Source of the DNA: Actinomycetota bacterium
Lineage (GTDB): Bacteria > Actinomycetota > Actinomycetes > S36-B12 > UBA5976
NCBI GenBank assembly: GCA_016870575.1
Contig: VGBH01000008.1
Span: forward strand, 1 to 50,963
Length of the DNA stretch: 50,963 nucleotides
Direction: 5' to 3'
Positions 20,473-29,372 of this stretch are shown here, piece by piece. The number at the start of each line of letters is the position of its first letter. The first letter of the stretch is position 1. The notes under the pieces were generated by a model. It did not search any database. It was not told where the DNA came from and saw only the letters and a program-made list of their open reading frames with translations. A program made the translations under genes and the position numbers.

Positions 20473-21353
20473 TAGCGAACCACCTTGCCTAGCAATCCCT
20501 GAGGTCGAACAAGCAACACCAAAGCGAGCAGCAATACAACTACGAAGTCGCCTAATCCTTGGACGTAATAGTTAACTAAGACTTGAGTGGTGCCAACAAG
20601 AACTGCAGCGATTGCTGTACCTGGAACGGATCCCATTCCGCCAATTACTACGGTAATGAAAGCATAAATTAAAAATGAATCCCCTAAGGTTGGACCAACA
20701 CCTGATGCATAAGTAGTAGCAAGAGCTCCACCAAGACCTGCAGCAAATCCACCGATAAAGAAAACGAAGGTAAATGCTTTGCGCACATCAATTCCAAGTG
20801 CAGTAACCATGTTTCGATTTTCAACACCGGCCCGAATAATCAATCCAATTCTGGTGTAGCGAAGCATTAAAAAGTTAGCCAATAAAACTATTGCTGCCAC
20901 TCCAATATATAAAAATCGATCTAAACCAACAAATGCATCACCAATTTGGACAACGTTATACAAATCGACTGGTGGTAGTACCACTAATGGGTCGGTACCA
21001 AACCAACCCAAATATGCTGATGCAGCTACAAATCCAAGACCTACTGTTACCAGAGCTTGATCGATATGCCGGTTATATAGATATTTGATAAGTATTTGCT
21101 CAGTAGCAACTGCAAACAATGCACCAACTAAACCAGCAATCAGCAAACTAATCGCATAACTAGTTAAACTGCCATCGGCTCGTACATATGTAGTGAAATA
21201 CCAAGTTGCATATGCTCCTGCAGTTAAGAAGGCTCCGTGCGCAAAATTAAGCACATCCATTAAGCCGTAAATCAAACTCAATCCAGCAGCAACTAAGAAG
21301 TAAAGCGCACCAAGTCCAACGCCGGTTATAAACAAAGTGATGAAGATTTCCAT
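20472..21353 (-). CDS. livH: Branched-chain amino acid-type ABC transporter permease (LivH)
   Basis: GLSLIYGLMDVLNFAHGAFLTAGAY; VVIGGMGSVPGT. Confidence 0.92.
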   Translation of the reverse strand: MEIFITLFITGVGLGALYFLVAAGLSLIYGLMDVLNFAHGAFLTAGAYATWYFTTYVRADGSLTSYAISLLIAGLVGALFAVATEQILIKYLYNRHIDQALVTVGLGFVAASAYLGWFGTDPLVVLPPVDLYNVVQIGDAFVGLDRFLYIGVAAIVLLANFLMLRYTRIGLIIRAGVENRNMVTALGIDVRKAFTFVFFIGGFAAGLGGALATTYASGVGPTLGDSFLIYAFITVVIGGMGSVPGTAIAAVLVGTTQVLVNYYVQGLGDFVVVLLLALVLLVRPQGLLGKVVR

Positions 21354-22072
21354 TAGTGGCTACCTCCACTCACGCCCAGCATTCGCTGAGCAAAATCGGC
21401 ATTTTCTAAATCCATCGGACTTCCGCTATGAACGACCACACCTTGATCCATCACAATAATATTTTTTGCAATTCGCTTTACTAGCGGCAAGTTTTGCTCT
21501 ACCAACAAAATAGTTGCTGATTTAGCAGCAACTTCAAGTGCATCGGCTACTTCAGTTACCAGCCTTGGTGCTAGTCCTTTAGTTGGTTCATCAACTAACA
21601 GCAAGTTCGAGTTATTTAATAACGCCCTAGCGATAGCAACCATTTGTTGCTGACCACCTGAAAGCGTGCCAGCCCGTTGGTTTTTGCGTTTTAATAACTC
21701 AGGAAATAAGTTATAAACAATGTCGTAATTTGGTTGTTTATCGCGCTCAGCTAACTTTAAATTCTCTAATACAGTTAATGTTGAAAAGATTTCTCGATCT
21801 TCTGGCACAAAACTAACACCAGAGCGTATAACTTCGTGTGCCTTAAGATTTGATATCTCCTTTCCAAACAACTTTATGCTGCCAACTCGAGGTACTAAAC
21901 CAACAATAGATCGAAGCGTCGTTGACTTACCGACACCGTTTCTTCCTAATAACCCAGTTACAACTCCAGGCTCAATCCCAAAATTAACACCCTGCAAGAT
22001 GTGTGATCCTCGAATGGTCACGTGCACGTCACTTAGTTCCAGTGCTTTTTCTTGAGTAACTTCTAAATTCAT
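21353..22072 (-). CDS. livF: ABC transporter ATP-binding protein (LivF)
   Basis: GLLGRNGVGKST, LSGGQQQMVAIARALL, LLLVDEPTKGLAP. Confidence 0.94.
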   Translation of the reverse strand: MNLEVTQEKALELSDVHVTIRGSHILQGVNFGIEPGVVTGLLGRNGVGKSTTLRSIVGLVPRVGSIKLFGKEISNLKAHEVIRSGVSFVPEDREIFSTLTVLENLKLAERDKQPNYDIVYNLFPELLKRKNQRAGTLSGGQQQMVAIARALLNNSNLLLVDEPTKGLAPRLVTEVADALEVAAKSATILLVEQNLPLVKRIAKNIIVMDQGVVVHSGSPMDLENADFAQRMLGVSGGSH

Positions 22073-22839
22073 AATGACTTACCCAAATAAGCACTTTGTA
22101 CAGTTGGATCTTTGACAACTGTTTGCGGGTCAGCACAAATAAGTAATTCACCTTGATGCATTACTGCTACCCGATCTGCAAGTCCTAAAACTACATGCAT
22201 ATGGTGCTCAACCATCAATACTGTTCGGCCATAATCGCGAGATAGCGATCTGATAATTTCAGTTAGAACTGGCACATTCTCAACTGACATACCCGCCATT
22301 GGTTCATCGAGCATAACTACTTTCGCGTCACTTGCGAGCACAATGGCAATCTCTAATCGTCGTTTATCGCCATGAGAAAGCGCGCCGGCTGGAGTAAATC
22401 GCTTATCAGCTAATCCAACTGCTGCTAGTGCTTCTTCTGCTTTAGCAATTGCTGGTTTAAAACTATATGCCCGTCTAGTAATGCGCATTGATCCGCCCAT
22501 TGCAGCTTCGGCCGCAAGGCGGACGTTTTCTAAAACTGGCAATAAGGTAAAAACACTTGAGGTTTGAAAAGTGCGACCTAAGCCTTTACTTGCTCTACTT
22601 GCCGGAGATTCATTGGTGATGTCATCATCACCTAAATAAATTTTGCCTCTAGTAACTGGTCTTAATCCAGAAATTAAATTAAATAAACTTGTTTTACCGG
22701 CGCCATTTGGACCAATTACGCCTAATGTCTCTCCAGCTATTACTTCAAGAGAAACGCCTTCAACAATCTTGGCACCACCAATTGCGAGGCTCAGATCTGA
22801 AACGCTTAATGCAGCGTTACTAGTCACTGAGCCTCGCAA
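22069..22839 (-). CDS. livG: ABC transporter ATP-binding protein (LivG)
   Basis: GVIGPNGAGKTSLFNLISG, LSHGDKRRLEIAIVLASDAKVVMLDEPMAGM. Confidence 0.94.
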   Translation of the reverse strand: MRGSVTSNAALSVSDLSLAIGGAKIVEGVSLEVIAGETLGVIGPNGAGKTSLFNLISGLRPVTRGKIYLGDDDITNESPASRASKGLGRTFQTSSVFTLLPVLENVRLAAEAAMGGSMRITRRAYSFKPAIAKAEEALAAVGLADKRFTPAGALSHGDKRRLEIAIVLASDAKVVMLDEPMAGMSVENVPVLTEIIRSLSRDYGRTVLMVEHHMHVVLGLADRVAVMHQGELLICADPQTVVKDPTVQSAYLGKSL

Positions 22840-22867
22840 TCTTAAGGTAGTTGTTAGTTTGTTGTTC

Positions 22868-24100
22868 TTAGTTCAGCGGTGGCGCTGCGTTTGGATACAA
22901 CTTAACTAGTTTTGGAATGAAGTTTGCACCTTCACGAACCAAGCGGCTTTGATACATTGGCTGAATCAGCGCATGATCTTCCTTACGGATTTGTGAAATG
23001 CCCTTCATTGAAGTGAACTTCCAACCCTCTAGACCCGCAATCATTGCATCAACGCTAGTTACGCCAGTTTTCTTGTCTGCTTTTTGGCTTAGCGCTTGAA
23101 CGATCATCTGGGCAGCAGTAACACCATCTGGGGTGAATAAGTCTTCACCATAGAAAGGTGCCAATGTTGGATTTGCTTTCTGATAGTCAGCTCGCAGAGC
23201 CTTACCAATTGCATTTGTTGATGCTCCTGGGAAATAGCTGCTTGAGTAGATAACGTTTTCGCTACCTAGTAACTGACCAAAGATTGGGTATGCAGAAGTT
23301 TGGGCAAGACCAGTAACAATTGGAGTTTGTCCCAAGACACCCTGTTGGCGCATTGCAGTCCACATGGCTAGAGATGTTGCAGTGTTAGACCAAGCAACGA
23401 ACACAGTATTTGGATTTGATTGTCGCAAACGCAATACATCTGCTGTGTAATCAGCTTGAGTCCCAGTTACTTTCTGACCAACAACAATTGCGCCTGGGAA
23501 TATTTTTGGTGCGGCTGCAATATATGCATCACCAAAAGCATTATCTTCTACGAACAGCACAATTCGCTTGCCAACTAGATTGTTACCTAGTGCACCCTTA
23601 ATTGGAATTAGATCTTGTTCCGTTTGTACACCAGAGCGGAAGGTGTACTTATTCGAGAACTGACTTCCGCGCTGAGTAATTAGGAACTGCTTTGCAGGTC
23701 CTGAGATATAAAGAACTTTATTTTGCGCAGCAAGTGGTGCGAGCGAAAGTGCAACACCACTGCTTATAGTTCCAACCACAATCTTGCTACCTTTTCCAAC
23801 GGCAGTCTTAAAGTGGGTGGTAGCAGTATCTGGTAAACCGCCATCGTCATATTTAGTAAGAACGATCGCCTGGCCATTTACAACCATTGTTCCTTTGGTG
23901 AAGTGCTTCAGTCCCCACTCCAGGCCTGCAACGTAGGCATCACCAAATGGCTTTAGGCCACCTGAAGTTGAAGAGATTACTGAAACTTCAACACAGCAAA
24001 CATTTTTTGGTGCAGCAGTTGCTGCAGTTGAGCCCGCGAATACCAGCGCTGCGGATACACCAAGCGCTAATACATTGCGGAGCGTCTTTCGCACTAACAT
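22868..24100 (-). CDS. ABC transporter substrate-binding protein (LivK/HAAT family)
   Basis: Signal peptide MLVRKTLRNVLALGVSAALVFAGSTAATAAP; periplasmic-binding type I fold; SD GAAGGAG before ATG 24100. Confidence 0.88.
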   Translation of the reverse strand: MLVRKTLRNVLALGVSAALVFAGSTAATAAPKNVCCVEVSVISSTSGGLKPFGDAYVAGLEWGLKHFTKGTMVVNGQAIVLTKYDDGGLPDTATTHFKTAVGKGSKIVVGTISSGVALSLAPLAAQNKVLYISGPAKQFLITQRGSQFSNKYTFRSGVQTEQDLIPIKGALGNNLVGKRIVLFVEDNAFGDAYIAAAPKIFPGAIVVGQKVTGTQADYTADVLRLRQSNPNTVFVAWSNTATSLAMWTAMRQQGVLGQTPIVTGLAQTSAYPIFGQLLGSENVIYSSSYFPGASTNAIGKALRADYQKANPTLAPFYGEDLFTPDGVTAAQMIVQALSQKADKKTGVTSVDAMIAGLEGWKFTSMKGISQIRKEDHALIQPMYQSRLVREGANFIPKLVKLYPNAAPPLN

Positions 24101-24125
24101 GCGAACTCCTTCTCTGACAGAGTGA

Positions 24126-24141
24126 GCCACCAGCTGGTGGC
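24126..24141. promoter_or_regulatory. Perfect 16-bp palindrome, candidate operator of transporter operon
   Basis: GCCACCAGCTGGTGGC, 25 bp upstream of substrate-binding protein ATG. Confidence 0.5.
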
Positions 24142-24301
24142 CCGAATAGAGACTACCTTGCCCTATGGGCTACTCCAAAATCAACACCTACTATCAGGTA
24201 TGCCGATTTACTTTGTGCTTGGTTTAACACTCACAGAATTGAGTATTGAATTACCCACGAGTAGCATTTTGGCTATCTACGCACAGTAAAGGAAGGCGGT
24301 T

Positions 24302-25060
24302 ATGCACGGCATTGAAATTGATCTAACTGGCAAGAAGGCAGCAGTTACAGGTGCAGCTAGTGGAATAGGTAAGGCAGTTGCCGAAAGTCTTGCTGCTGCA
24401 GGTGCAGAAGTTACTGTGATTGACATAAATGAAGAAGCAACGATTGAAGTTGCTAAACAAATTAATGGCGTTCCATTGGTTTTAGATTTGTCTGATAGCA
24501 AAAAAGTTGAACAAATTAAATTAGATGTTGATATTTTAGTTAATAATGCAGGCTTACAAACTGTTTCAAAAGTTGAAGAGTTCGATCCTGAGCGATTTGC
24601 TTACATTCATCGGGTAATGTTGATTGCACCATTTTTATTAACTAGAAATGCGATTGCTGGTATGTATGAAAGAAAATGGGGAAGATTAATTCATATCTCC
24701 TCTGCACACGGGCATCGTGCATCCCCCTATAAGTCTGCATATATTTCAGCAAAACATGGGCTTGAAGGTTTTTCAAAAACTATTGCATTGGAAGCAGGAC
24801 CATTTGGTGTTACCTCAAACACAATTGCACCTGCATATGTGAGAACTCCTTTAGTTGAAAAACAGATTGAGTCTCAATCTAAAATACAGGGCATATCAGA
24901 GGCAGAAGTAATTGAAAAAATTATGCTAACTGCACCAGTAATCAAAAGATTGATTGAGCCAAAAGAAATCGGAGACATTGCTTTGTTCCTATGTAGTGAA
25001 TCAGCTGGAATGATGACCGGCACATCCGTAGTGGTTGATGGTGGCTGGTTAGCTCGATGA
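24302..25060 (+). CDS. 3-hydroxybutyrate dehydrogenase-like SDR
   Basis: LTGKKAAVTGAASGIGKAVAESLA, NNAG, SAHGHRASPYKSAYISAKHGLEGF, TGTSVVVDGGWLAR. Confidence 0.85.
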   Translation: MHGIEIDLTGKKAAVTGAASGIGKAVAESLAAAGAEVTVIDINEEATIEVAKQINGVPLVLDLSDSKKVEQIKLDVDILVNNAGLQTVSKVEEFDPERFAYIHRVMLIAPFLLTRNAIAGMYERKWGRLIHISSAHGHRASPYKSAYISAKHGLEGFSKTIALEAGPFGVTSNTIAPAYVRTPLVEKQIESQSKIQGISEAEVIEKIMLTAPVIKRLIEPKEIGDIALFLCSESAGMMTGTSVVVDGGWLAR

Positions 25061-25938
25061 CATCAATTACACCAACAAAGAAACATTTAGTTGATGTTAC
25101 AGGTGGGCAGTTGGCTGTCTATCAATATGGCGAAAAAACGGATCGCTCAATTTTGGCAATTCATGGCATCACTTCTAATCATTTAGCGTGGCAGCATTTA
25201 GCAGCCCATGCCATAAATTCTGGTTACACGGTTTATGCGCCAGATTTGCGTGGTAGAGCAAGTTCAAATCATTTGCCTGCACCTTTTGGAATGAAAGCAC
25301 ATGCAGCTGATATGGAAGCGACGATTAACCAGTTAGAAATTCATCAGCCAATAGTGATAGGCCATTCCATGGGTGGATTTGTTGCAATAGCGCTTGATTA
25401 CTTTTATCCAAATCAAGTAAGTCAGATTGTGTTTATTGATGGTGGGTTACCTCTTGCTTTGCCGCCTGGTATGACTGTTGAGCAAGTGTTGCCGCTAGTG
25501 CTAGGTCCAGCTCTCGCTCGGTTAGCAATGACTTTTGCGTCGCAAGAAGCATATATAGATTATTGGCGAGCACACCCGGCTTTTGATTCTGGAATATCAA
25601 CCGAAATGGTTAACTACATTAAGCACGATTTAGTGGGTAACGCGCCAGAATTAAAGCCAAGCACTAATCCCCAGTGCGTTACTGAAGATTCAGTTGATTT
25701 ATGGTCAAGTGATTTGATTAATCAAGCACTATTAAATTTAGATCGAAATGTTCTAATGTTTAGAGCTGTACGTGGCTTACAAAATGAACCTACTGGTCTT
25801 TATCCAGAAGCACTTCTTTCTGATTTATCGAAAAAGTATCCAAAAGTAAAAATCTTGACTATTGCAAATACAAATCACTACGATATTTTAATGAGCGATT
25901 ATGGTGCTAACGAGATTGCAAGTTTAATTTCACTTTAA
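25057..25938 (+). CDS. Alpha/beta hydrolase
   Basis: LAIHGITSNHLAWQ, VIGHSMGGFVA; overlaps SDR stop (ATGA). Confidence 0.88.
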   Translation: MTSITPTKKHLVDVTGGQLAVYQYGEKTDRSILAIHGITSNHLAWQHLAAHAINSGYTVYAPDLRGRASSNHLPAPFGMKAHAADMEATINQLEIHQPIVIGHSMGGFVAIALDYFYPNQVSQIVFIDGGLPLALPPGMTVEQVLPLVLGPALARLAMTFASQEAYIDYWRAHPAFDSGISTEMVNYIKHDLVGNAPELKPSTNPQCVTEDSVDLWSSDLINQALLNLDRNVLMFRAVRGLQNEPTGLYPEALLSDLSKKYPKVKILTIANTNHYDILMSDYGANEIASLISL

Positions 25939-26504
25939 CCAAATTTAGTTGTTTTGTATGGCTTACCAAACTTGTCATAGGTAATCCAATTCCCTACCTG
26001 TTCGCCCAATTTAAGCTCGCCAATGCGCAGCTTCGTGCCATCTTTGCGATACCACTGCCATTTTCCATGCAATTTTGCAGATTTAAATCTTCCCTCCGCT
26101 TTAAGTCGACCGTTTTCATAAAACTCTAAGTACTCACCGGACTTCTTTGGAAAACTTGCATTGATTTCAGATATTCGAAACTTTATCAGTTTCTTTACTA
26201 ATGCATGCGGGATTTCTTTACCTAACGGAAACTTGATAGTTCCTTTGCTAATCTCATATTTTGCCAAATCTTTTGCTAGTGCTTTCGTCGCAGAGCCAGA
26301 ATTAGGAAAAATACTATTATGATTTTTAAATCCATCAAAGGAAATAAAGTTAACGCTATGAATTTTTATGGTTGCTAAGTTATAAGAGATAGCTTCAGTT
26401 GCGTTTGGTAATAATTTCAATAACAAATCTCGCAGGTTTAAGAGTATTTCTGCTTGCTCCTTTGGTAATCGTGCCAAATGCTTATCAATTACTGAGCGAG
26501 CCAT
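25935..26504 (-). CDS. DUF1801/YdhG-like protein with C-terminal MORN/YwqK-like repeats
   Basis: MARSVIDKHLARLPKEQAEIL..FKNHNSIFPNSG..FPLGKEIPHALVKKLIKFR then EYLEFYENGRLKAEGRFKSAKLHGKWQWYRKDG; ORF extends to 26567 but internal ATG preferred. Confidence 0.65.
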   Translation of the reverse strand: MARSVIDKHLARLPKEQAEILLNLRDLLLKLLPNATEAISYNLATIKIHSVNFISFDGFKNHNSIFPNSGSATKALAKDLAKYEISKGTIKFPLGKEIPHALVKKLIKFRISEINASFPKKSGEYLEFYENGRLKAEGRFKSAKLHGKWQWYRKDGTKLRIGELKLGEQVGNWITYDKFGKPYKTTKFG

Positions 26505-26566
26505 AAAGAGAGCGTAATCATTGCTGCATCGCACCAAAAGTAAGGCGCGCCCTCTACGCTTAGCCA

Positions 26567-27349
26567 ATGGTCAAGATCGGAGCGCACGTCTCCCCTGGAA
26601 ATGTGGTTACTGAAGCACAGGTGCGTGGTGCAGATATTGTTCAAGTTTTCTTAGGCAACCCGCAATCTTGGTCTACTCCTACTTTTTCACATGCTGGTGG
26701 ATCAGCCGGAATGAAGCAAGCACTCCTTGATGCAGGTATTGATGCTTACGTTCATGCTCCGTATTTAATTAACATCCCTACCACTAATAACAAAGTACGA
26801 ATTCCCTCACGTAAAGCTCTACAACAAACAGTTGATGCTGCCTTTGAGATTGGCGCAAAGGGTGTGATTGTGCACGGTGGCCACGTGCCCAAAGAAGATG
26901 ATCCAGCTGCAGGGTTTGCTAATTGGAAAAAAGCAGTTGATCAATTAGATATGAAAGTACCAGTATTTATTGAAAATACAGCTGGTGGTGAACGCGCAAT
27001 GGCTCGAACACTTGAAGCGATTGCCAAACTTTGGGAGCAAGTCGGACATACTGATATTGGTTTTTGTTTTGACACTTGTCACGCTTGGGCTGGTGGAATT
27101 GATTTAACTGATGCGGTGACAAAAATTAAATCCATTACTGGCCGAATAGATTTAGTACATGCAAATGACTCAAAAGATGCTGCAAGTTCTGGTCGGGATC
27201 GCCATGCCAATATCGGACAGGGCAATATTGAGTTAGCTCAACTAATTGCAGCAATAAAAACTGCCAATGCACCAGTAATTACTGAAACACCAGGTGATGA
27301 ACAAGAACAAGCAGCAGACATAACACTCCTGCGCTCTCGTTTAGGTTAA
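26567..27349 (+). CDS. nfo: Deoxyribonuclease IV (endonuclease IV)
   Basis: IGAHVSPG, VHAPYLIN, FCFDTCHAWAGG, HANDSKD. Confidence 0.92.
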   Translation: MVKIGAHVSPGNVVTEAQVRGADIVQVFLGNPQSWSTPTFSHAGGSAGMKQALLDAGIDAYVHAPYLINIPTTNNKVRIPSRKALQQTVDAAFEIGAKGVIVHGGHVPKEDDPAAGFANWKKAVDQLDMKVPVFIENTAGGERAMARTLEAIAKLWEQVGHTDIGFCFDTCHAWAGGIDLTDAVTKIKSITGRIDLVHANDSKDAASSGRDRHANIGQGNIELAQLIAAIKTANAPVITETPGDEQEQAADITLLRSRLG

Positions 27350-27351
27350 AG

Positions 27352-28431
27352 ATGCAAATAGTTAAATTAACTGAATCTGAATATCAAAATTACTTATCAA
27401 CAAAATCAGATTACTCTTTTCTACAAACGCCAGCTTGGGGAAAAATCAAAACGGGTTGGAGTTATGAACTAATTGGCTTTAAAACAGATAAATTGATTGG
27501 TGTTGGATTGGTGTTGTATAAGTCTGTGCCGATATTTAAAAAATATAAACTTGCTTATTTGCCAGAAGGTCCAGTTCTTACCTGGGATGATTTTGATTCT
27601 TCAATTTTGTTAGAATTAGCAAAGTACCTAAAAGCAAAAAATTGCTTTCTAATGAAATTTGGACCAAAAGCGCTACTGCACCGTTATAGTAATGAATCCC
27701 TCAAGTCTGGCTTGGCAGATGAAAAGGTACATTCCATAAATCAACTAGAACCCGTAGAAACACAACACATTGATCTGAAACAAAAACTTATATCAATGGG
27801 GTTTAATCAAGAAACAACTGAAGGTTTTGGTGATGTGCAGCCCAGATTTACATTTGAAGTTGATTTAAAAAGAAGCGAACAAGATATTTTGGATGACTTT
27901 AATCAACAATGGCGCAGAAACATTCGCAAAGCTGAATCTGTAGGTGTGCGCGTTCGGGTAGCCGATATTTCTGAATTGACAAAGTTTTATCAAGTTTATT
28001 TAGAAACTGCTAACCGAGATGTATTTAGTCCAAGATCTTTAAGTTACTTTCAAAATTATTTAACCCAGTTTGGCAAACAAGCAAAACTCTATCTTGCTGA
28101 ATTTGATGGAAAAGTAGAAGCTGGTGCTATCTGGGTTGCAGCAGGAAATCGTGCTTGGTATAGCTATGGCGCATCTAGTACCACTGGAAGAGAATTGCGC
28201 CCAAGTAATGCTCTGCAATGGCAAATGATGCGCGATAGTAAAACGGCTGGCTACCAAATCTATGACTTACGAGGAATATCTGCAAGTTTAGATAACACTG
28301 ACCCTTTAGTTGGTCTACTTAATTTCAAGTGTGGATTAGGTGGAACTGCTGTTGAATGGTTAGGTGAGTTTGATTTGGTCCTAAACAAACCTATCGCGAC
28401 CGCTTACGCTTTGGTGCGGAGGTTTAAATGA
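27352..28431 (+). CDS. FemAB/FemX-family peptidoglycan bridge aminoacyltransferase
   Basis: FLQTPAWGKIK, FNQQWRRNIRKAESVGVRV, YDLRGISASLDNTDPLVGLLNFKCGLGGTAVEWLGEFDLV. Confidence 0.85.
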   Translation: MQIVKLTESEYQNYLSTKSDYSFLQTPAWGKIKTGWSYELIGFKTDKLIGVGLVLYKSVPIFKKYKLAYLPEGPVLTWDDFDSSILLELAKYLKAKNCFLMKFGPKALLHRYSNESLKSGLADEKVHSINQLEPVETQHIDLKQKLISMGFNQETTEGFGDVQPRFTFEVDLKRSEQDILDDFNQQWRRNIRKAESVGVRVRVADISELTKFYQVYLETANRDVFSPRSLSYFQNYLTQFGKQAKLYLAEFDGKVEAGAIWVAAGNRAWYSYGASSTTGRELRPSNALQWQMMRDSKTAGYQIYDLRGISASLDNTDPLVGLLNFKCGLGGTAVEWLGEFDLVLNKPIATAYALVRRFK

Positions 28432-29372
28432 GCCTAGTGCTGCAATTGGATACCACTAGGTGGCAAACACATTTGATTGAGTTTGCTACTGGAATTGAAT
28501 TAGTACCTGTAATTAAAGGTAATGGTTACGGTTTAGGCTTTTCTAGATTAGTCACTGAAGTAAAGCATTTGGAATTAGATTTAATTGCCGTTGATACACT
28601 GGCAGAAGCTACCCAATTAAGATCTTTCTGGCAAAAACCAATTATTGTGATGCAACCAATTCGAGCTAATGATCAGATTAATGATGAAAATCTAATTTTG
28701 ACGGTTGATAATCATTCGCCGAAAATCAAGGGTCCAGTAATTGTCGAGTTGAAAACTAAATTACAAAGATTTGGGGTAGAAATATCTGAAATATCTAAGT
28801 TTGCAGATATGCAAGTAGTTGGATACGGGATTCATTTACCAATTGGTGATTCTAGTAATTTTGCATTTGCTAAAGATATTGCTACTCAATTGCCAGGCAA
28901 GCAACTATTTGTAAGTCACTTAACTAAATCTGAGTTAGCACAACTTCCTGATGCTAAATTGCGAGTTGGAACAAGTTTTTGGTTGGGTGATCGAACAGCA
29001 CTTAGTATGTATGCGGAAGTTTTAGAAGTCAGAAAAATAATCGGCAAACTTGGGTATGGGCAAGTTAGCAGTGCTAAAGAAATTGCAGTCATCAGGGGTG
29101 GCACTCGTCATGGTATTGGGATGCGTGCACCTACTATGCCAGCAAATCTTAGGCAGCGTGTTGTTGCAATCGGGCTTGGATTGTTTGAGGCATTGCGAAA
29201 AGCAAAATCGCCTTTTTATCTTGGTAGTAAATCTCTCGCATTTGCCGATACGCCTCACATGAATGTTTCATTAGTTCAACTACCAAAGAACCATAAAGTT
29301 CAGGTTGGCGACAAAATTATGGTGCGTGCTCGCTACACCACTACTTATCCAGATTTTATTATTGAAATTTAA
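28428..29372 (+). CDS. Alanine racemase-like PLP enzyme (compact)
   Basis: PVIKGNGYGLG PLP-lysine motif near N-term; 314 aa; overlaps femX stop. Confidence 0.75.
   Translation: MSLVLQLDTTRWQTHLIEFATGIELVPVIKGNGYGLGFSRLVTEVKHLELDLIAVDTLAEATQLRSFWQKPIIVMQPIRANDQINDENLILTVDNHSPKIKGPVIVELKTKLQRFGVEISEISKFADMQVVGYGIHLPIGDSSNFAFAKDIATQLPGKQLFVSHLTKSELAQLPDAKLRVGTSFWLGDRTALSMYAEVLEVRKIIGKLGYGQVSSAKEIAVIRGGTRHGIGMRAPTMPANLRQRVVAIGLGLFEALRKAKSPFYLGSKSLAFADTPHMNVSLVQLPKNHKVQVGDKIMVRARYTTTYPDFIIEI

Noticed and set aside
24101-24130. N-terminal extension MAHSVREGVR of the binding protein
   Set aside because: ATG at 24100 has a good SD (GAAGGAG) and starts the signal peptide directly.
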